Source of the DNA: Acidobacteriota bacterium
GTDB taxonomy: Bacteria > Acidobacteriota > Blastocatellia > Pyrinomonadales > Pyrinomonadaceae
Assembly: GCA_025463135.1 (NCBI GenBank)
Contig: JAOAPY010000048.1
Span: 62,001 to 126,000 of the forward strand
Length of the DNA stretch: 64,000 nucleotides
Reading direction: 5' to 3'
Position numbers and translations under genes: made by a program. The notes beneath the pieces were generated by a model. It ran no database searches. It was not told the origin of the DNA and worked only from the letters and a program-made list of their open reading frames with translations. Positions 55,471-63,969 of the stretch are shown here, one piece after another; position 1 is the first letter of the stretch; the number at the start of each line of letters is the position of its first letter.

Positions 55471-58400
55471 TCAGCCGATGTCCTGCGAGCGCAACGCGAT
55501 AATCGTCCCGCCGGTCAACCCTATGAACATCATTAGTAACACCAGGGCGTTAAGCCACTTGTCACCCCAGGGATGCAAAAAGTCCACGTAGGCGCTTAGA
55601 TCATCCGGCATCGGCACCACTTCCACTTTCGGGGGCACTGGATCGAGAGTTGGCTTGGGAGGTTTTTTCGGTTCCTGACCCTGTCGACCTCCCATGTTCC
55701 ACTTCTCCATGTCCTTTTGATACTGGTTCATCTCTTTATCAAAGTCATCGAATTTATCCGCCGACTTTGTTTTGTAATCCTCCATCTCTTTCTGCTTCTG
55801 CTCTATCAGTTGATCGTTGCGGTACTTGATGTCCTTATTAAGACCGCGCCCCTCATTTTGGGCGGCAGGCATTGCTTCCTCGTCTTTACCGCGCAACACT
55901 CCCAGGTCCGAGGACAAACGCTTCATCTCGTCAAAGGCCCAGCCGGCCGGCATGATCGCGCCCACATATTTAGCAGGTCCCTTGGGTACACCTACCAGGC
56001 CTGAGAACAGGATCTGCGGAATCAAAATGAGCGGTACAAAGCTGGTCGCCATCTCTGAGGTTTTGACGATGGAAGAGATAAACAGACCAAGTGCGATGCC
56101 GACGATGCCGGTCAGGATCATCACCAACAGTTGCGGAATGCCGTAGTAATCACCGGGTACCTTCATCAGACCAGCCACATGAAGAACTCGCAGCGATCCA
56201 AAAAGCATCAGGCACTGAAGTCCCACAATCAACGACAACACCACGAGTTTCGAGCCCACGTAAGGAACTAGTCCCAGGTTGACCATTCGCTCACGATTAT
56301 AGACGGCCCGCTCCTTGATGATTTCGCGCGCTGCGATCGAAGTCCCAAACCAGACCGCAACCAGGGCCAGCACAAAATAGGGGAAGTCGCGCGGACTGTC
56401 GTTGTCGACTACCAGCCACGTGAGCAGAGCAACAATGGGGGCCTGACCAAACAGAATCAACAGATTGAACTTATCGTGTCGCAGGACCTCCATGTAGCGC
56501 TGGGCCAGTGTTTTCCATTGACCCAGAGCGTCCGTCACGGTCGGGCGCCGGCGGGCCGGAGCGACCGGCGGCACGTTGCCCTTAAGGCCGCCAAGATGCT
56601 GCTGAATGTTTTCCTTATATTGCCGGGTTGTCAGGAAACGTTGTTTCCAGTCTTCAGCGACGGCTTCGGTGATATGTTCTCTCTGCAGTTTGTAATCACG
56701 CTTCTGCGCGGCAGATGCATTTGCGGGCAGCGGGGGAAGTTTGCTGATACCGGCTTCAATTGGCGCTTCGAGTTTGTCATAAAGATCCTTGAAACTGTCG
56801 GCGTGAATGTGGGCGAGCGCTTCCTGTGGCGCGCCATAGAAGACCAACTTGCCTCGCATCATGACTACGATCTTGTCAAAGAGTTTCACGTTCTCCATCG
56901 CGTGAGTTGTCAGAATCACCGTACGTCCGGACTCAGCTATCTGGCGAAACAACTTCATGATCTTCTCTTCGGTCGCCGGGTCCAGACCGGAAGTTGGCTC
57001 GTCCAGAAAAATGATGGAAGGTTTTGTAACCAGCTCTACGGCAATGGATACGCGCTTGCGCTGGCCCCCCGATAACTGGCCAACGGCAACATCGCGGCGC
57101 TCAGAGAGGCCGGTCACGTCCATCACTTCGTTCACGATCTGCTCAATCTCAGCCGTTGACACATCGCGTGATAAACGCAGGCGGGCGACGTAGTAAAGTG
57201 TCCGATAGACCGTCAGCTCGCGGTGAATGATGTCGTCCTGGGGGACGTAGCCAATCGATTGCTTCAGCGAATCAAGATGCTGATAGAGATCCTGGTTATT
57301 AATTAATACCTGCCCTTCGGTAGCGGGGCGCATGCCATTGAGGGAATCCATCAAAGTCGATTTGCCGGCGCCCGACGGTCCCAGCAGTCCGACAAATTCG
57401 TTGGGTTGAATTACCAGATCGACGTCATCCAACAGCTTGACGGTGCCGCCTCCAGCACGGTTGGGAACAATCTTGGTGATATCCACTGCGTCGATGCGCG
57501 TTTTTGAGCGAGTATCGAGGATATCCAGGCCGCGCTCAGGATCAAGTTGAATGAGGAAAGGGCCGATCTGCACGGTGTCACTACTGCGAACGGTCGTCTT
57601 GCCTGTGATACGCGTGCCGTTGACGTACACACCGTTGGTCGAACCAACATCCTCGATCACCACGTTCTGTTGGATCAACGTTACACGCGCATGATGGTTG
57701 GAAATCTGTAACCCGTCGAGCTTGATATCGTTGTCGACAGCGCGGCCGATTGTTACCGGCGCACCGCCTGCGAGTGAGCGGTGGAGAGATAGCAGCTGTT
57801 GGCCACTCGAATCAGGGAGCGCGCGTCGATCCGATTGAACCGAACCTGACAGGGAGTGAATTGTGGGTTGTGATTGCCCGCCCGCCCCCTCGGAAAACGC
57901 CAGCCCGTGGAAGCGAAACACAGGGCCGCCCATTCCCAGTTGAATGTGATCGCCGTCGCGCAGCACTGCAGGCGCGATGAGGCGGCGTTGATTAAGAAGG
58001 GTGCCGTTGAAACTTTCCTGATCGATCAACTTGAACTGGCCGGCGCGGTGCTCAATCGCAGCATGGTGTCGCGAAACCACTGCGACATCCGCGTCGATTC
58101 TTACATCCATATCCAGCCCGCGGCCCAGACGCGTGATCTCTTTATCAAGCTGACAGCGTTTGAACTCTCCAGTCACCTCGCTAACCAAATCCAAAAAGGC
58201 AGACGGCCGCTTAGAAAAAGCGGAAGCCGCTGCCCTGGGTTCCGGCTTTTCCGGAAGAACGGGTTCCGGGGTGTAGGCCGGCTGGCGCAGTTCGTTAATG
58301 AAAGGCGGAATATCTATTTGTGGCGAAGATGATTGCTCGAGCCGGACGACGTACAAGGTCGGTCCGCCGGCGCCAAATTGTACTCGCGATCCAACCTGAA

Positions 58401-58647
58401 CTTGCGCCACCTCGGTTATCTGCCGGCCATCCAGAAAGGTGCCGAAGCGCGATTTGTTGTCGACTAGCAGACACCGCCCAGCCTGCAACCGAAATTCTGC
58501 ATGCCTGCGTGATACCATCGGCCACTTTTCATTATCGAATACGATTTGACATACGCTTCTATCGCGACCGACTTCTACAATTGCAGAGTCGAATGCACGG
58601 TCAGCATTACGCTGACCGTTCTGCTCTTCAGCCAACACGATTCTCAT
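55471..58647 (-). CDS. triple-FHA ABC-2 type exporter (ATPase fused to permease)
   Basis: The 1,058-residue protein has three FHA domains in a row (about 24-92, 173-240 and 298-364). Each has the phospho-Thr-binding pattern (VSRRHAE; VSRHHA; ISNHHAR then STNGVYVNG). The ABC ATPase (about 400-640) has Walker A GPSGAGKST (423-431), signature LSGGQRKR (525-532) and Walker B IIFLDEP (545-551). An ABC-2 permease with six helices (from about 730) has a charged, partly coiled-coil insertion of about 130 residues before the last helix. The layout is like ABCG-type half transporters with FHA control. FHA domains bind phosphothreonine, so control by a Ser/Thr kinase such as 48637-50430 is likely. Substrate is unknown. 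The 302 bp upstream (58648-58949) show no feature that I recognise. Confidence 0.9.
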   Translation of the reverse strand: MRIVLAEEQNGQRNADRAFDSAIVEVGRDRSVCQIVFDNEKWPMVSRRHAEFRLQAGRCLLVDNKSRFGTFLDGRQITEVAQVQVGSRVQFGAGGPTLYVVRLEQSSSPQIDIPPFINELRQPAYTPEPVLPEKPEPRAAASAFSKRPSAFLDLVSEVTGEFKRCQLDKEITRLGRGLDMDVRIDADVAVVSRHHAAIEHRAGQFKLIDQESFNGTLLNQRRLIAPAVLRDGDHIQLGMGGPVFRFHGLAFSEGAGGQSQPTIHSLSGSVQSDRRALPDSSGQQLLSLHRSLAGGAPVTIGRAVDNDIKLDGLQISNHHARVTLIQQNVVIEDVGSTNGVYVNGTRITGKTTVRSSDTVQIGPFLIQLDPERGLDILDTRSKTRIDAVDITKIVPNRAGGGTVKLLDDVDLVIQPNEFVGLLGPSGAGKSTLMDSLNGMRPATEGQVLINNQDLYQHLDSLKQSIGYVPQDDIIHRELTVYRTLYYVARLRLSRDVSTAEIEQIVNEVMDVTGLSERRDVAVGQLSGGQRKRVSIAVELVTKPSIIFLDEPTSGLDPATEEKIMKLFRQIAESGRTVILTTHAMENVKLFDKIVVMMRGKLVFYGAPQEALAHIHADSFKDLYDKLEAPIEAGISKLPPLPANASAAQKRDYKLQREHITEAVAEDWKQRFLTTRQYKENIQQHLGGLKGNVPPVAPARRRPTVTDALGQWKTLAQRYMEVLRHDKFNLLILFGQAPIVALLTWLVVDNDSPRDFPYFVLALVAVWFGTSIAAREIIKERAVYNRERMVNLGLVPYVGSKLVVLSLIVGLQCLMLFGSLRVLHVAGLMKVPGDYYGIPQLLVMILTGIVGIALGLFISSIVKTSEMATSFVPLILIPQILFSGLVGVPKGPAKYVGAIMPAGWAFDEMKRLSSDLGVLRGKDEEAMPAAQNEGRGLNKDIKYRNDQLIEQKQKEMEDYKTKSADKFDDFDKEMNQYQKDMEKWNMGGRQGQEPKKPPKPTLDPVPPKVEVVPMPDDLSAYVDFLHPWGDKWLNALVLLMMFIGLTGGTIIALRSQDIG

Positions 58648-58949
58648 ATGTCACCAGATACTTGTTTGCGGCTTTGGTACCACAGGTCCTGCGGTAAATC
58701 CCCGAATGCGTACCAGCCAGCTAAGAAATGAAATGGACCAAAGGGCCGGTGGTCCAGGAAGTGGTGCCGCGTTTGCAAAAACGCATCGGCATAGTAGACC
58801 GTTGTTGTTATTCGGCACCGAGATGCGGGGAAGTTTTACAGTCTTTTGCGCTCAGGATCAACAATATTTGGGGAAAGGTGATGCTCCGCCAGTGTGTTAT
58901 TGAGTATCATAGCTTTTCATCTCATTCCATAAATCAGCAGGAGCGGTCT

Positions 58950-59150
58950 ATGACAGAAGAAAAGCGAACATCCGATGACCCGACATCGAGCGAGATCAGT
59001 GACCGTGAAATTGACGAGGCGCTGATTGAATCCTTTCCCGCGAGCGATCCGCCGTCCTGGACTCTGGGCACCGATCATCATGCGCCTCCGAAAGAAACCC
59101 AAAACACCACGGTCGGCAAAAAAGACTCGGGCTCGGCAGATGACAAATGA
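58950..59150 (+). CDS. small acidic protein with FPASDPPSW motif
   Basis: The 66-residue protein starts at an ATG with AGGAG seven bases upstream; the open frame upstream is not coding-like. It is rich in Asp, Glu and Ser, with ALIESFPASDPPSW near residues 29-42. This motif recurs in many small uncharacterised bacterial proteins. No signal peptide or transmembrane helix is seen. Its end overlaps the start of the oxidoreductase gene by 11 bases, so the two are translationally linked. No function can be given. Confidence 0.7.
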   Translation: MTEEKRTSDDPTSSEISDREIDEALIESFPASDPPSWTLGTDHHAPPKETQNTTVGKKDSGSADDK

Positions 59151-60192
59151 AATCCGAGTGGGACTGATCGGTTACGGCATGTCAGGGCGCGTCTTTCATG
59201 CGCCAATAATTCAGTCAGTTCCCCACCTCAAGCTCAAAACTGTGGTACAGCGCCGCGCGGACGATTCGCGCGATAGGTATCCTTCGGTTGCGGTGGTGCA
59301 AGACGCGGCGGCGGTCTTTGCAGATCCGGATATCGATTTGGTTGTCATTACCACGCCGAACAACTCTCACTTCGATCTGGCACGAAAGGCCTTACTGGCG
59401 AACAAACATGTCGTGGTAGAGAAGCCTTTTACGAACACGGTAAACGAAGCGAGGCAGCTGATCGAAATAGCGCGCCAACAGAACAGGATTGTCAGCGCCT
59501 TTCAGAATCGCAGATGGGATGGCGACTTTCTGACGGTCAAGCAAATATTGAACGGAGAGTTATTGGGACGGCTGGTCGAGTACGAATCTCATTTTGATCG
59601 CTACCGGAATCTCAGACAGCCGACCTGGCGCGAAGAAGCCGGCCCGGGAAGCGGAATTCTTTTTGACCTGGGTTCGCACTTAATCGATCAGGCCCAGGTC
59701 CTGTTTGGTCTACCGCAACTGATTACGGCGGACATCAGTGCTCAACGAGAGACGTCGCAGATCACCGACAACTTTGAGTTGATACTTCACTACGACCGTT
59801 TGAAAGTAACCTTGAAGGCAGGAATGCTGGTGCGGGAACCGGGCGCTCGATTTACTCTTCACGGCACCGCGGGATCGTTCGTTAAGTTCGGACTTGATCC
59901 GCAGGAAGGTGATCTGAAAAAAGGTTTGACTCCTTCCGTGGCCAACTGGGGTGAAGAGTCCGAAGACGATTGGGGAAAACTTAATACAGAAATAGGCGGG
60001 CTGAATATTCAAGGACGAATAAAAACAATTGCCGGTTGCTATCAGGCTTATTACCAAAACATCGCGGCGGCGATCGCCGGGCAGGCTGAACTTGCCGTGA
60101 AGCCGGAAGAAGCGCGGAACACGATACGCATAATCGAGTTAGCAATGCAGAGCGCCGAACAACGACGCACGATTCCCTTCTCTTTGAACTAG
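59140..60192 (+). CDS. Gfo/Idh/MocA-family NAD(P)-dependent oxidoreductase
   Basis: The protein has 350 residues. The ATG at 59140 begins just before the Rossmann motif GLIGYGMSG (about 8-16); the longer frame from 59026 overlaps the small acidic protein and is not chosen. The conserved EKPF motif is at about 94-97, and the C-terminal half is the mixed beta domain of the family. The GYGMSGRVFHAP start is like the YvaA/IolW (scyllo-inositol dehydrogenase) branch. The reaction is probably oxidation or reduction of a sugar or inositol derivative in the cytoplasm; the substrate cannot be fixed from sequence. It is followed after 43 bp by the monooxygenase gene. Confidence 0.88.
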   Translation: MTNEIRVGLIGYGMSGRVFHAPIIQSVPHLKLKTVVQRRADDSRDRYPSVAVVQDAAAVFADPDIDLVVITTPNNSHFDLARKALLANKHVVVEKPFTNTVNEARQLIEIARQQNRIVSAFQNRRWDGDFLTVKQILNGELLGRLVEYESHFDRYRNLRQPTWREEAGPGSGILFDLGSHLIDQAQVLFGLPQLITADISAQRETSQITDNFELILHYDRLKVTLKAGMLVREPGARFTLHGTAGSFVKFGLDPQEGDLKKGLTPSVANWGEESEDDWGKLNTEIGGLNIQGRIKTIAGCYQAYYQNIAAAIAGQAELAVKPEEARNTIRIIELAMQSAEQRRTIPFSLN

Positions 60193-60235
60193 ATCACCGC
60201 TTGACCGTCGTCCATTATCTAAGGAGTTGAACCGA

Positions 60236-60592
60236 ATGATAACTGTTGCCAATCGCCTCTACGTCAAACCGGAGTACGCCGACGCTTTCGAAAAGGTCTT
60301 TCGAGAACGGGCCGGGCTGGTGGATAAGATGGAAGGATTCATCTCGAACCAGGTGCTGCGACCAGTCAACGAAGGAGATCCGTACGTTGTCTTCACTTTC
60401 TGGAATACGCGCCAGGACTTTCTGAATTGGGTGCGCTCGGACGCATTTGTGAAAGGACACGCCCAATCAGCCACGTTACCGAGAGACGCCTACTACCAGA
60501 CCAACGTCCTGGAACTGCATGAAGTCCTTCAGGATTCCTCTCGTCCCGACCTCGCCCCTGAGCCGCACGGGGGTCCCTTCAATATGCATTAA
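60236..60592 (+). CDS. IsdG/HmoB-type heme-degrading monooxygenase (ABM fold)
   Basis: The protein has 118 residues from the ATG at 60236 (AAGGAG about nine bases upstream). It has an antibiotic-biosynthesis-monooxygenase fold. Asn6, Trp65 and His75 are placed like the catalytic Asn/Trp/His triad of IsdG-type heme oxygenases (Trp to His spacing of 10). Those enzymes open heme and release iron in the cytoplasm. The length fits the family. It is the last gene of a unit with the small acidic protein and the oxidoreductase. ExbD downstream is on the other strand, so a joint iron-uptake role is only a suggestion. Confidence 0.8.
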   Translation: MITVANRLYVKPEYADAFEKVFRERAGLVDKMEGFISNQVLRPVNEGDPYVVFTFWNTRQDFLNWVRSDAFVKGHAQSATLPRDAYYQTNVLELHEVLQDSSRPDLAPEPHGGPFNMH

Positions 60593-60892
60593 AAATAATT
60601 TGCAGAGACCAGATCATAAGAGGACAGAATTCCCCACACTGTTTTCGAGTTCCAGAGGGAAACTTTCTTGTCGCTACGTCCCGTAGCAAAAGATTTTCCA
60701 GACGCTTCAAAGGCAGCTTGCACTTGAACTTATTATGGTAGGGTCAACGGTTCATTGTGGCGACCCGGGGAACGATGTTTTTTGCAGTTGACAGCCACCA
60801 CAATTCCTTTAGAATGAGCCGCACTAGGGCGAATGGTTGCTGGGGTGAGGACAGTGACTGAAGAGGCTGAACGTCTCCGCCCAACCTTGAGA

Positions 60893-60923
60893 GGCCGGTC
60901 CAAAAACCGGCCTTTCGGTTTTT
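60893..60923 (+). terminator. rho-independent terminator-like hairpin
   Basis: GGCCGGT (60893-60899) pairs with ACCGGCC (60906-60912) and is followed by TTTCGGTTTTT. It lies about 300 bp after the monooxygenase stop in the 400-bp convergent gap 60593-60992, which otherwise holds no recognised feature. Confidence 0.55.
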
Positions 60924-60992
60924 CAGCGGAAGGTTCGCTGTCGCGATCGAGGCCCAACACCGATCGCTTGGCGGTTCTGTAGTACCGCGAAT

Positions 60993-61487
60993 CTAATTCA
61001 AGTCGTCCAGTTGCAAGCCAATCGGCGTAGCGCCCGCTACCTTGATTCCATCGATCACCTTAACCACATCGCCATAGTTCATTGAGCGGGGCGCCTTGAT
61101 AAAAACTGTCTTTTGAATGCGAAGTACATCAGGCAAATCCGTTCGATACAACATCTCATAGCTGTAGGCGCGATTCTGCGTACGCAGAGCGAAGACTTCG
61201 CTTAACTTTGCGCTGAGTTTTCCGGTGTCCTCAACAGTTCCCATATCGCCGAGGGAGTTGAGCTTGAGCGTGTGGTCGGCAGCGATAATTACCACCAGTG
61301 CGTTGTCGGATGGGGGCAAGGGTCGTTCGTCTTTGTCTCGTTCAGCGGGAATCTGTGCGGCGAACCGTGCCTGCTTTAGTGGCGAGACCACCATAAAGAT
61401 GATCAGCAACACGAGCAGAACATCAATCAGCGGCGTCACGTTAATGAACGGCTTTGGTCTGTCTGCGACCTGTATCTTTACGGACAT
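60993..61487 (-). CDS. exbD: ExbD/TolR-family biopolymer transport protein
   Basis: The protein has 164 residues from the ATG at 61487 (GAGGAG upstream); the longer frame to 61604 is not used. A short N-terminus leads into one transmembrane helix (about 18-37) with the conserved Asp22 in TPLIDVLL, the proton-path residue of the family. The rest is periplasmic. ExbD works with ExbB and TonB to energise outer-membrane uptake. No ExbB or TonB gene lies in this window, so partners must be elsewhere. TolR function cannot be excluded. Confidence 0.88.
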   Translation of the reverse strand: MSVKIQVADRPKPFINVTPLIDVLLVLLIIFMVVSPLKQARFAAQIPAERDKDERPLPPSDNALVVIIAADHTLKLNSLGDMGTVEDTGKLSAKLSEVFALRTQNRAYSYEMLYRTDLPDVLRIQKTVFIKAPRSMNYGDVVKVIDGIKVAGATPIGLQLDDLN

Positions 61488-61596
61488 GGCGTTTCTCCTC
61501 ATTTCAGTTTGGAATGCGAACTTCGCTTGAATAGCGACGGACTTGATTAATCTCGCTCCAAATTTCTTTTGAAACTGCATCAGTACCGCCAGGGCC

Positions 61597-61620
61597 GGGC
61601 ACAAGTGCCCTTTCTAAACT
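61597..61620. repeat. half copy of the CGTTTAGAAA palindromic repeat
   Basis: GGGCACAAGTGCCCTTTCTAAACT is the right-hand end of the repeat family at 26702-26794 and 54499-54650. No matching left end is seen. It lies in the 291-bp gap upstream of exbD, which contains no other feature I recognise. Confidence 0.5.
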
Positions 61621-61778
61621 GACGGCTATTCTCACTTGTCATCAATTCGTAGGCTTAGACAACCACGAAGGTAGAAAGTTCCGGAGCGCGGGCTGCGTTC
61701 CGATCGCATGAAGGTACGGAGAGTTTGCCGCCGATAGCGCGAACATACGCGCATTAGAAAAATGACTGGACTTGGCTT

Positions 61779-62726
61779 CTACTCAGCGCGAAAGATTGTC
61801 CACGCAAGCAAACCACAGAGCGAAAATCCCAGTGCATTTATCAACCCGTGGGTTAGGGCCATCTGGGGAATATCGATGATGAGCTTTTTAGCCACGATGC
61901 TGTAAGCGTAGATGGAGGCAAGCGTCATCGAAATAAAAGGAGAGATTGATGAGAGTACTAACAGTAGCTGGACCGAGCGACGGGTAATGCCAGGCACAAT
62001 CCAGCCGATAACGAGGATGCCGAGCAAAAGCAGTGCACAGGAAATGATGACTGTGCCCGCCAAACCCAATGACGGCGACAAGGTGATACCCGCGGCCACC
62101 AGCGGAGTGCCCGCGATCACCCCCAGCACGACCAAAGCGAACAGTCGCTGAACGCTGACGGACTGATGCACAAGTACTCGACCGGCAAGTCCACTGAGAA
62201 TCGGGGCCGCGAATCCTGCATAGTGAAAATGGACCGCCGTCAGCAATACGATGGTATCGCCAAAGCCGAGCGGTTGAATCCCCAGCCGTGACATGATTAA
62301 CCAGCCGCTGCCAACCGACAGGTAAATGAGCCCCGCACTGATCGACACCTCCTCAAACACGCGCAGTTTGGGGGACAGCAAACGCGACAGGCCGTGCAAT
62401 GAGAGTAACCCCGCAACAACCAACCAGGCTGAAGAGAAAAGCGCTGCGGCAATTCCCTGCTTTAGAAAAAAGGAAACCACAACAGCGGCGGCCCCAATGG
62501 GCTGGGCAAATATTGCCAGACGAAATAAAAGTGAATTCTCTTCCTCTTGATCCGTCGCGGCCAGGCTTAGACCCAGGGGCACGATGACGAGCACCGCCAG
62601 CAGCAATACTTTGTTGATTAACTCCGTCTCGATCAGCGTCGAGCTGTGCGAGAAGAATCCCAATTCCCAAATAACTGTTCCGGCAAGCGCGCTGGCTCTC
62701 GAGAGTTTTGGCGGACTAATCGGCAT
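61779..62726 (-). CDS. YndJ-like multi-pass membrane protein
   Basis: The protein has 315 residues from the ATG at 62726 (GAAGG upstream); a GTG at 62750 would overlap the preceding gene by 14 bases. About nine hydrophobic helices span nearly the whole length, with HFHYAGFAAP (about 175-185) as in YndJ-family proteins. The function of the family is unknown. It is inserted in the inner membrane. It starts 10 bp after the truncated phytanoyl-CoA dioxygenase remnant and shares its transcript direction. Confidence 0.75.
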   Translation of the reverse strand: MPISPPKLSRASALAGTVIWELGFFSHSSTLIETELINKVLLLAVLVIVPLGLSLAATDQEEENSLLFRLAIFAQPIGAAAVVVSFFLKQGIAAALFSSAWLVVAGLLSLHGLSRLLSPKLRVFEEVSISAGLIYLSVGSGWLIMSRLGIQPLGFGDTIVLLTAVHFHYAGFAAPILSGLAGRVLVHQSVSVQRLFALVVLGVIAGTPLVAAGITLSPSLGLAGTVIISCALLLLGILVIGWIVPGITRRSVQLLLVLSSISPFISMTLASIYAYSIVAKKLIIDIPQMALTHGLINALGFSLCGLLAWTIFRAE

Positions 62727-62736
62727 CTTGTTACCT

Positions 62737-63063
62737 TCAGCGTTCTTCACTTAGCAGAACTGACATGTTTATTTGACGGGAGCGCGGCCAGGCGCCGAGC
62801 GCATGAAAGAGCGTCTTAGCTGGGTCAGTCGATTCGTTCGCATGATACTCGCAAAAGAATTTATTGCCGGGATTTGCCGGGTCAGTAAATTGGTCAAGCC
62901 CTGCTCCCAAGGCTTCAACCTGATCGTCGGTGAAACACCCGTTGGCCTCGTAGAATGCGATTTGCTCGGCACTCAAGCGGTAACGATTCCATTCGCGCGT
63001 GGCTGTGGGTGACGCAAAGGGACTGTCGATGGGCAGGTGATGTTTTGAAAGGTCCTCGATCAT
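62737..63063 (-). pseudogene. truncated phytanoyl-CoA dioxygenase (PhyH) family gene
   Basis: About 108 codons from the ATG at 63063 (a GTG three codons earlier is possible). The N-terminal part looks like the start of a PhyH-type dioxygenase (SAEQIAFYEANG), and the frame runs to HALGAWPRSRQ before ending. Full PhyH proteins have about 250-300 residues and carry an iron-binding HxD...H set, none of which is present. It appears cut after the first third, with its end replaced by the YndJ-like gene start. It is probably non-functional. A short functional variant cannot be excluded. Confidence 0.55.
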
Positions 63064-63267
63064 GAAACCCACTCTCGCGCCCTTAACTGCAAAGCCACAA
63101 GTTTCACTAATTCGCAGCGGGCTGTAGACTCAAGTGGACACCTGAGCTGCCCGGCGTCGCCAACTATAGACGCTTTTATCTTCAAGATGGAGTTTGCATT
63201 TCAAATTCATCTTGAGAACGACCCGGCACGTTGATTGCTGTCGCAGAAGTCCTCTCGCCACTCACTA

Positions 63268-63402
63268 CGGCACCCGGGAGACTTCCCACCCAGAGCAGAC
63301 AACGCTAGTCTTCTCCTGCTGAGGTGCCGGCAACCAAGCGGGCTACAGAGACAACTCGGGCGAGGCGGTTTCGGACGTTGTTGTCTTTAAGAAGATCCGC
63401 TT
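63268..63402 (+). promoter_or_regulatory. possible structured 5' leader
   Basis: Two nested hairpin regions lie in the 357-bp gap before the last gene. The first is closed by CGGCACC/GGTGCCG (63268-63274 with 63323-63329) and holds inner stems GGGA/TCCC and AGCAG/CTGCT. The second is closed by AAGCGG/CCGCTT (63336-63341 with 63397-63402) with an inner AGAGACAAC/GTTGTCTTT stem. They end just before the AGGAGG site. I cannot match it to a riboswitch class. Folding by eye over-predicts, so confidence is low. Confidence 0.3.
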
Positions 63403-63420
63403 ACACCTTAGGAGGACAGC

Positions 63421-63969
63421 ATGCCTACGCGAAAAATAGAGAACACGAAATCACCGGCCGACATCAAGCGTGCGATCGAGACGATCGAGGCCGAGGTTGA
63501 GAAAGAAAAGAAGAAGCGGGAAAAGAGCGGTGAAACGTTCACTTCACTAACACGCGAACAACTCGACGAGAAGTTACGTCGCGCAGAGTCCCCCATGATT
63601 GTCTGGCAGAGTTGGAACAATACCGCGCCCATCGGTGGATTAATCAATTACAGTGTCGGGGTGATGAATCCCGATCCATTTGCCTGGGGAACCCTCGCCG
63701 TTGCGGTGTCGGTCGGAAATCGAAATCCGATCACGAGCTCTGACATCTTCTTGTCCGACTTTGACAGACGCTTTCCCACGCTGGCGCAGCCGGCGACTAT
63801 CGGCTTCTCGCTTGGCCCGGGAGCCTCCACCTCTTTTAGCTTCGCGCTGCGAATCCCGGCCGGCGTGGAAAAGACGGGCTACTTCGGCAACTCAGTACTG
63901 CAGCAGATCAGTTTTCACGATGTCGGAAAGTACCTCGACCGCGGCGTTTTCTTCTTCGGCGTTGTTTGA
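63421..63969 (+). CDS. hypothetical cytoplasmic protein
   Basis: The 182-residue protein starts at an ATG with AGGAGG about six bases upstream. The N-terminal 55 residues are charged and likely coiled coil (a KEKKKREK stretch). The C-terminal part (about 65-182) is beta-rich with NYSVGVMNPDP, a pattern of immunoglobulin-like or jelly-roll folds. No signal peptide or known family is recognised. It is monocistronic as far as the window shows. A structured leader may precede it (63268-63402). Confidence 0.7.
   Translation: MPTRKIENTKSPADIKRAIETIEAEVEKEKKKREKSGETFTSLTREQLDEKLRRAESPMIVWQSWNNTAPIGGLINYSVGVMNPDPFAWGTLAVAVSVGNRNPITSSDIFLSDFDRRFPTLAQPATIGFSLGPGASTSFSFALRIPAGVEKTGYFGNSVLQQISFHDVGKYLDRGVFFFGVV

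Noticed and set aside
60593-60992. Small RNA or riboswitch between the monooxygenase and exbD genes
   Set aside because: Apart from one terminator-like hairpin no conserved fold could be recognised, and the flanking genes are convergent.
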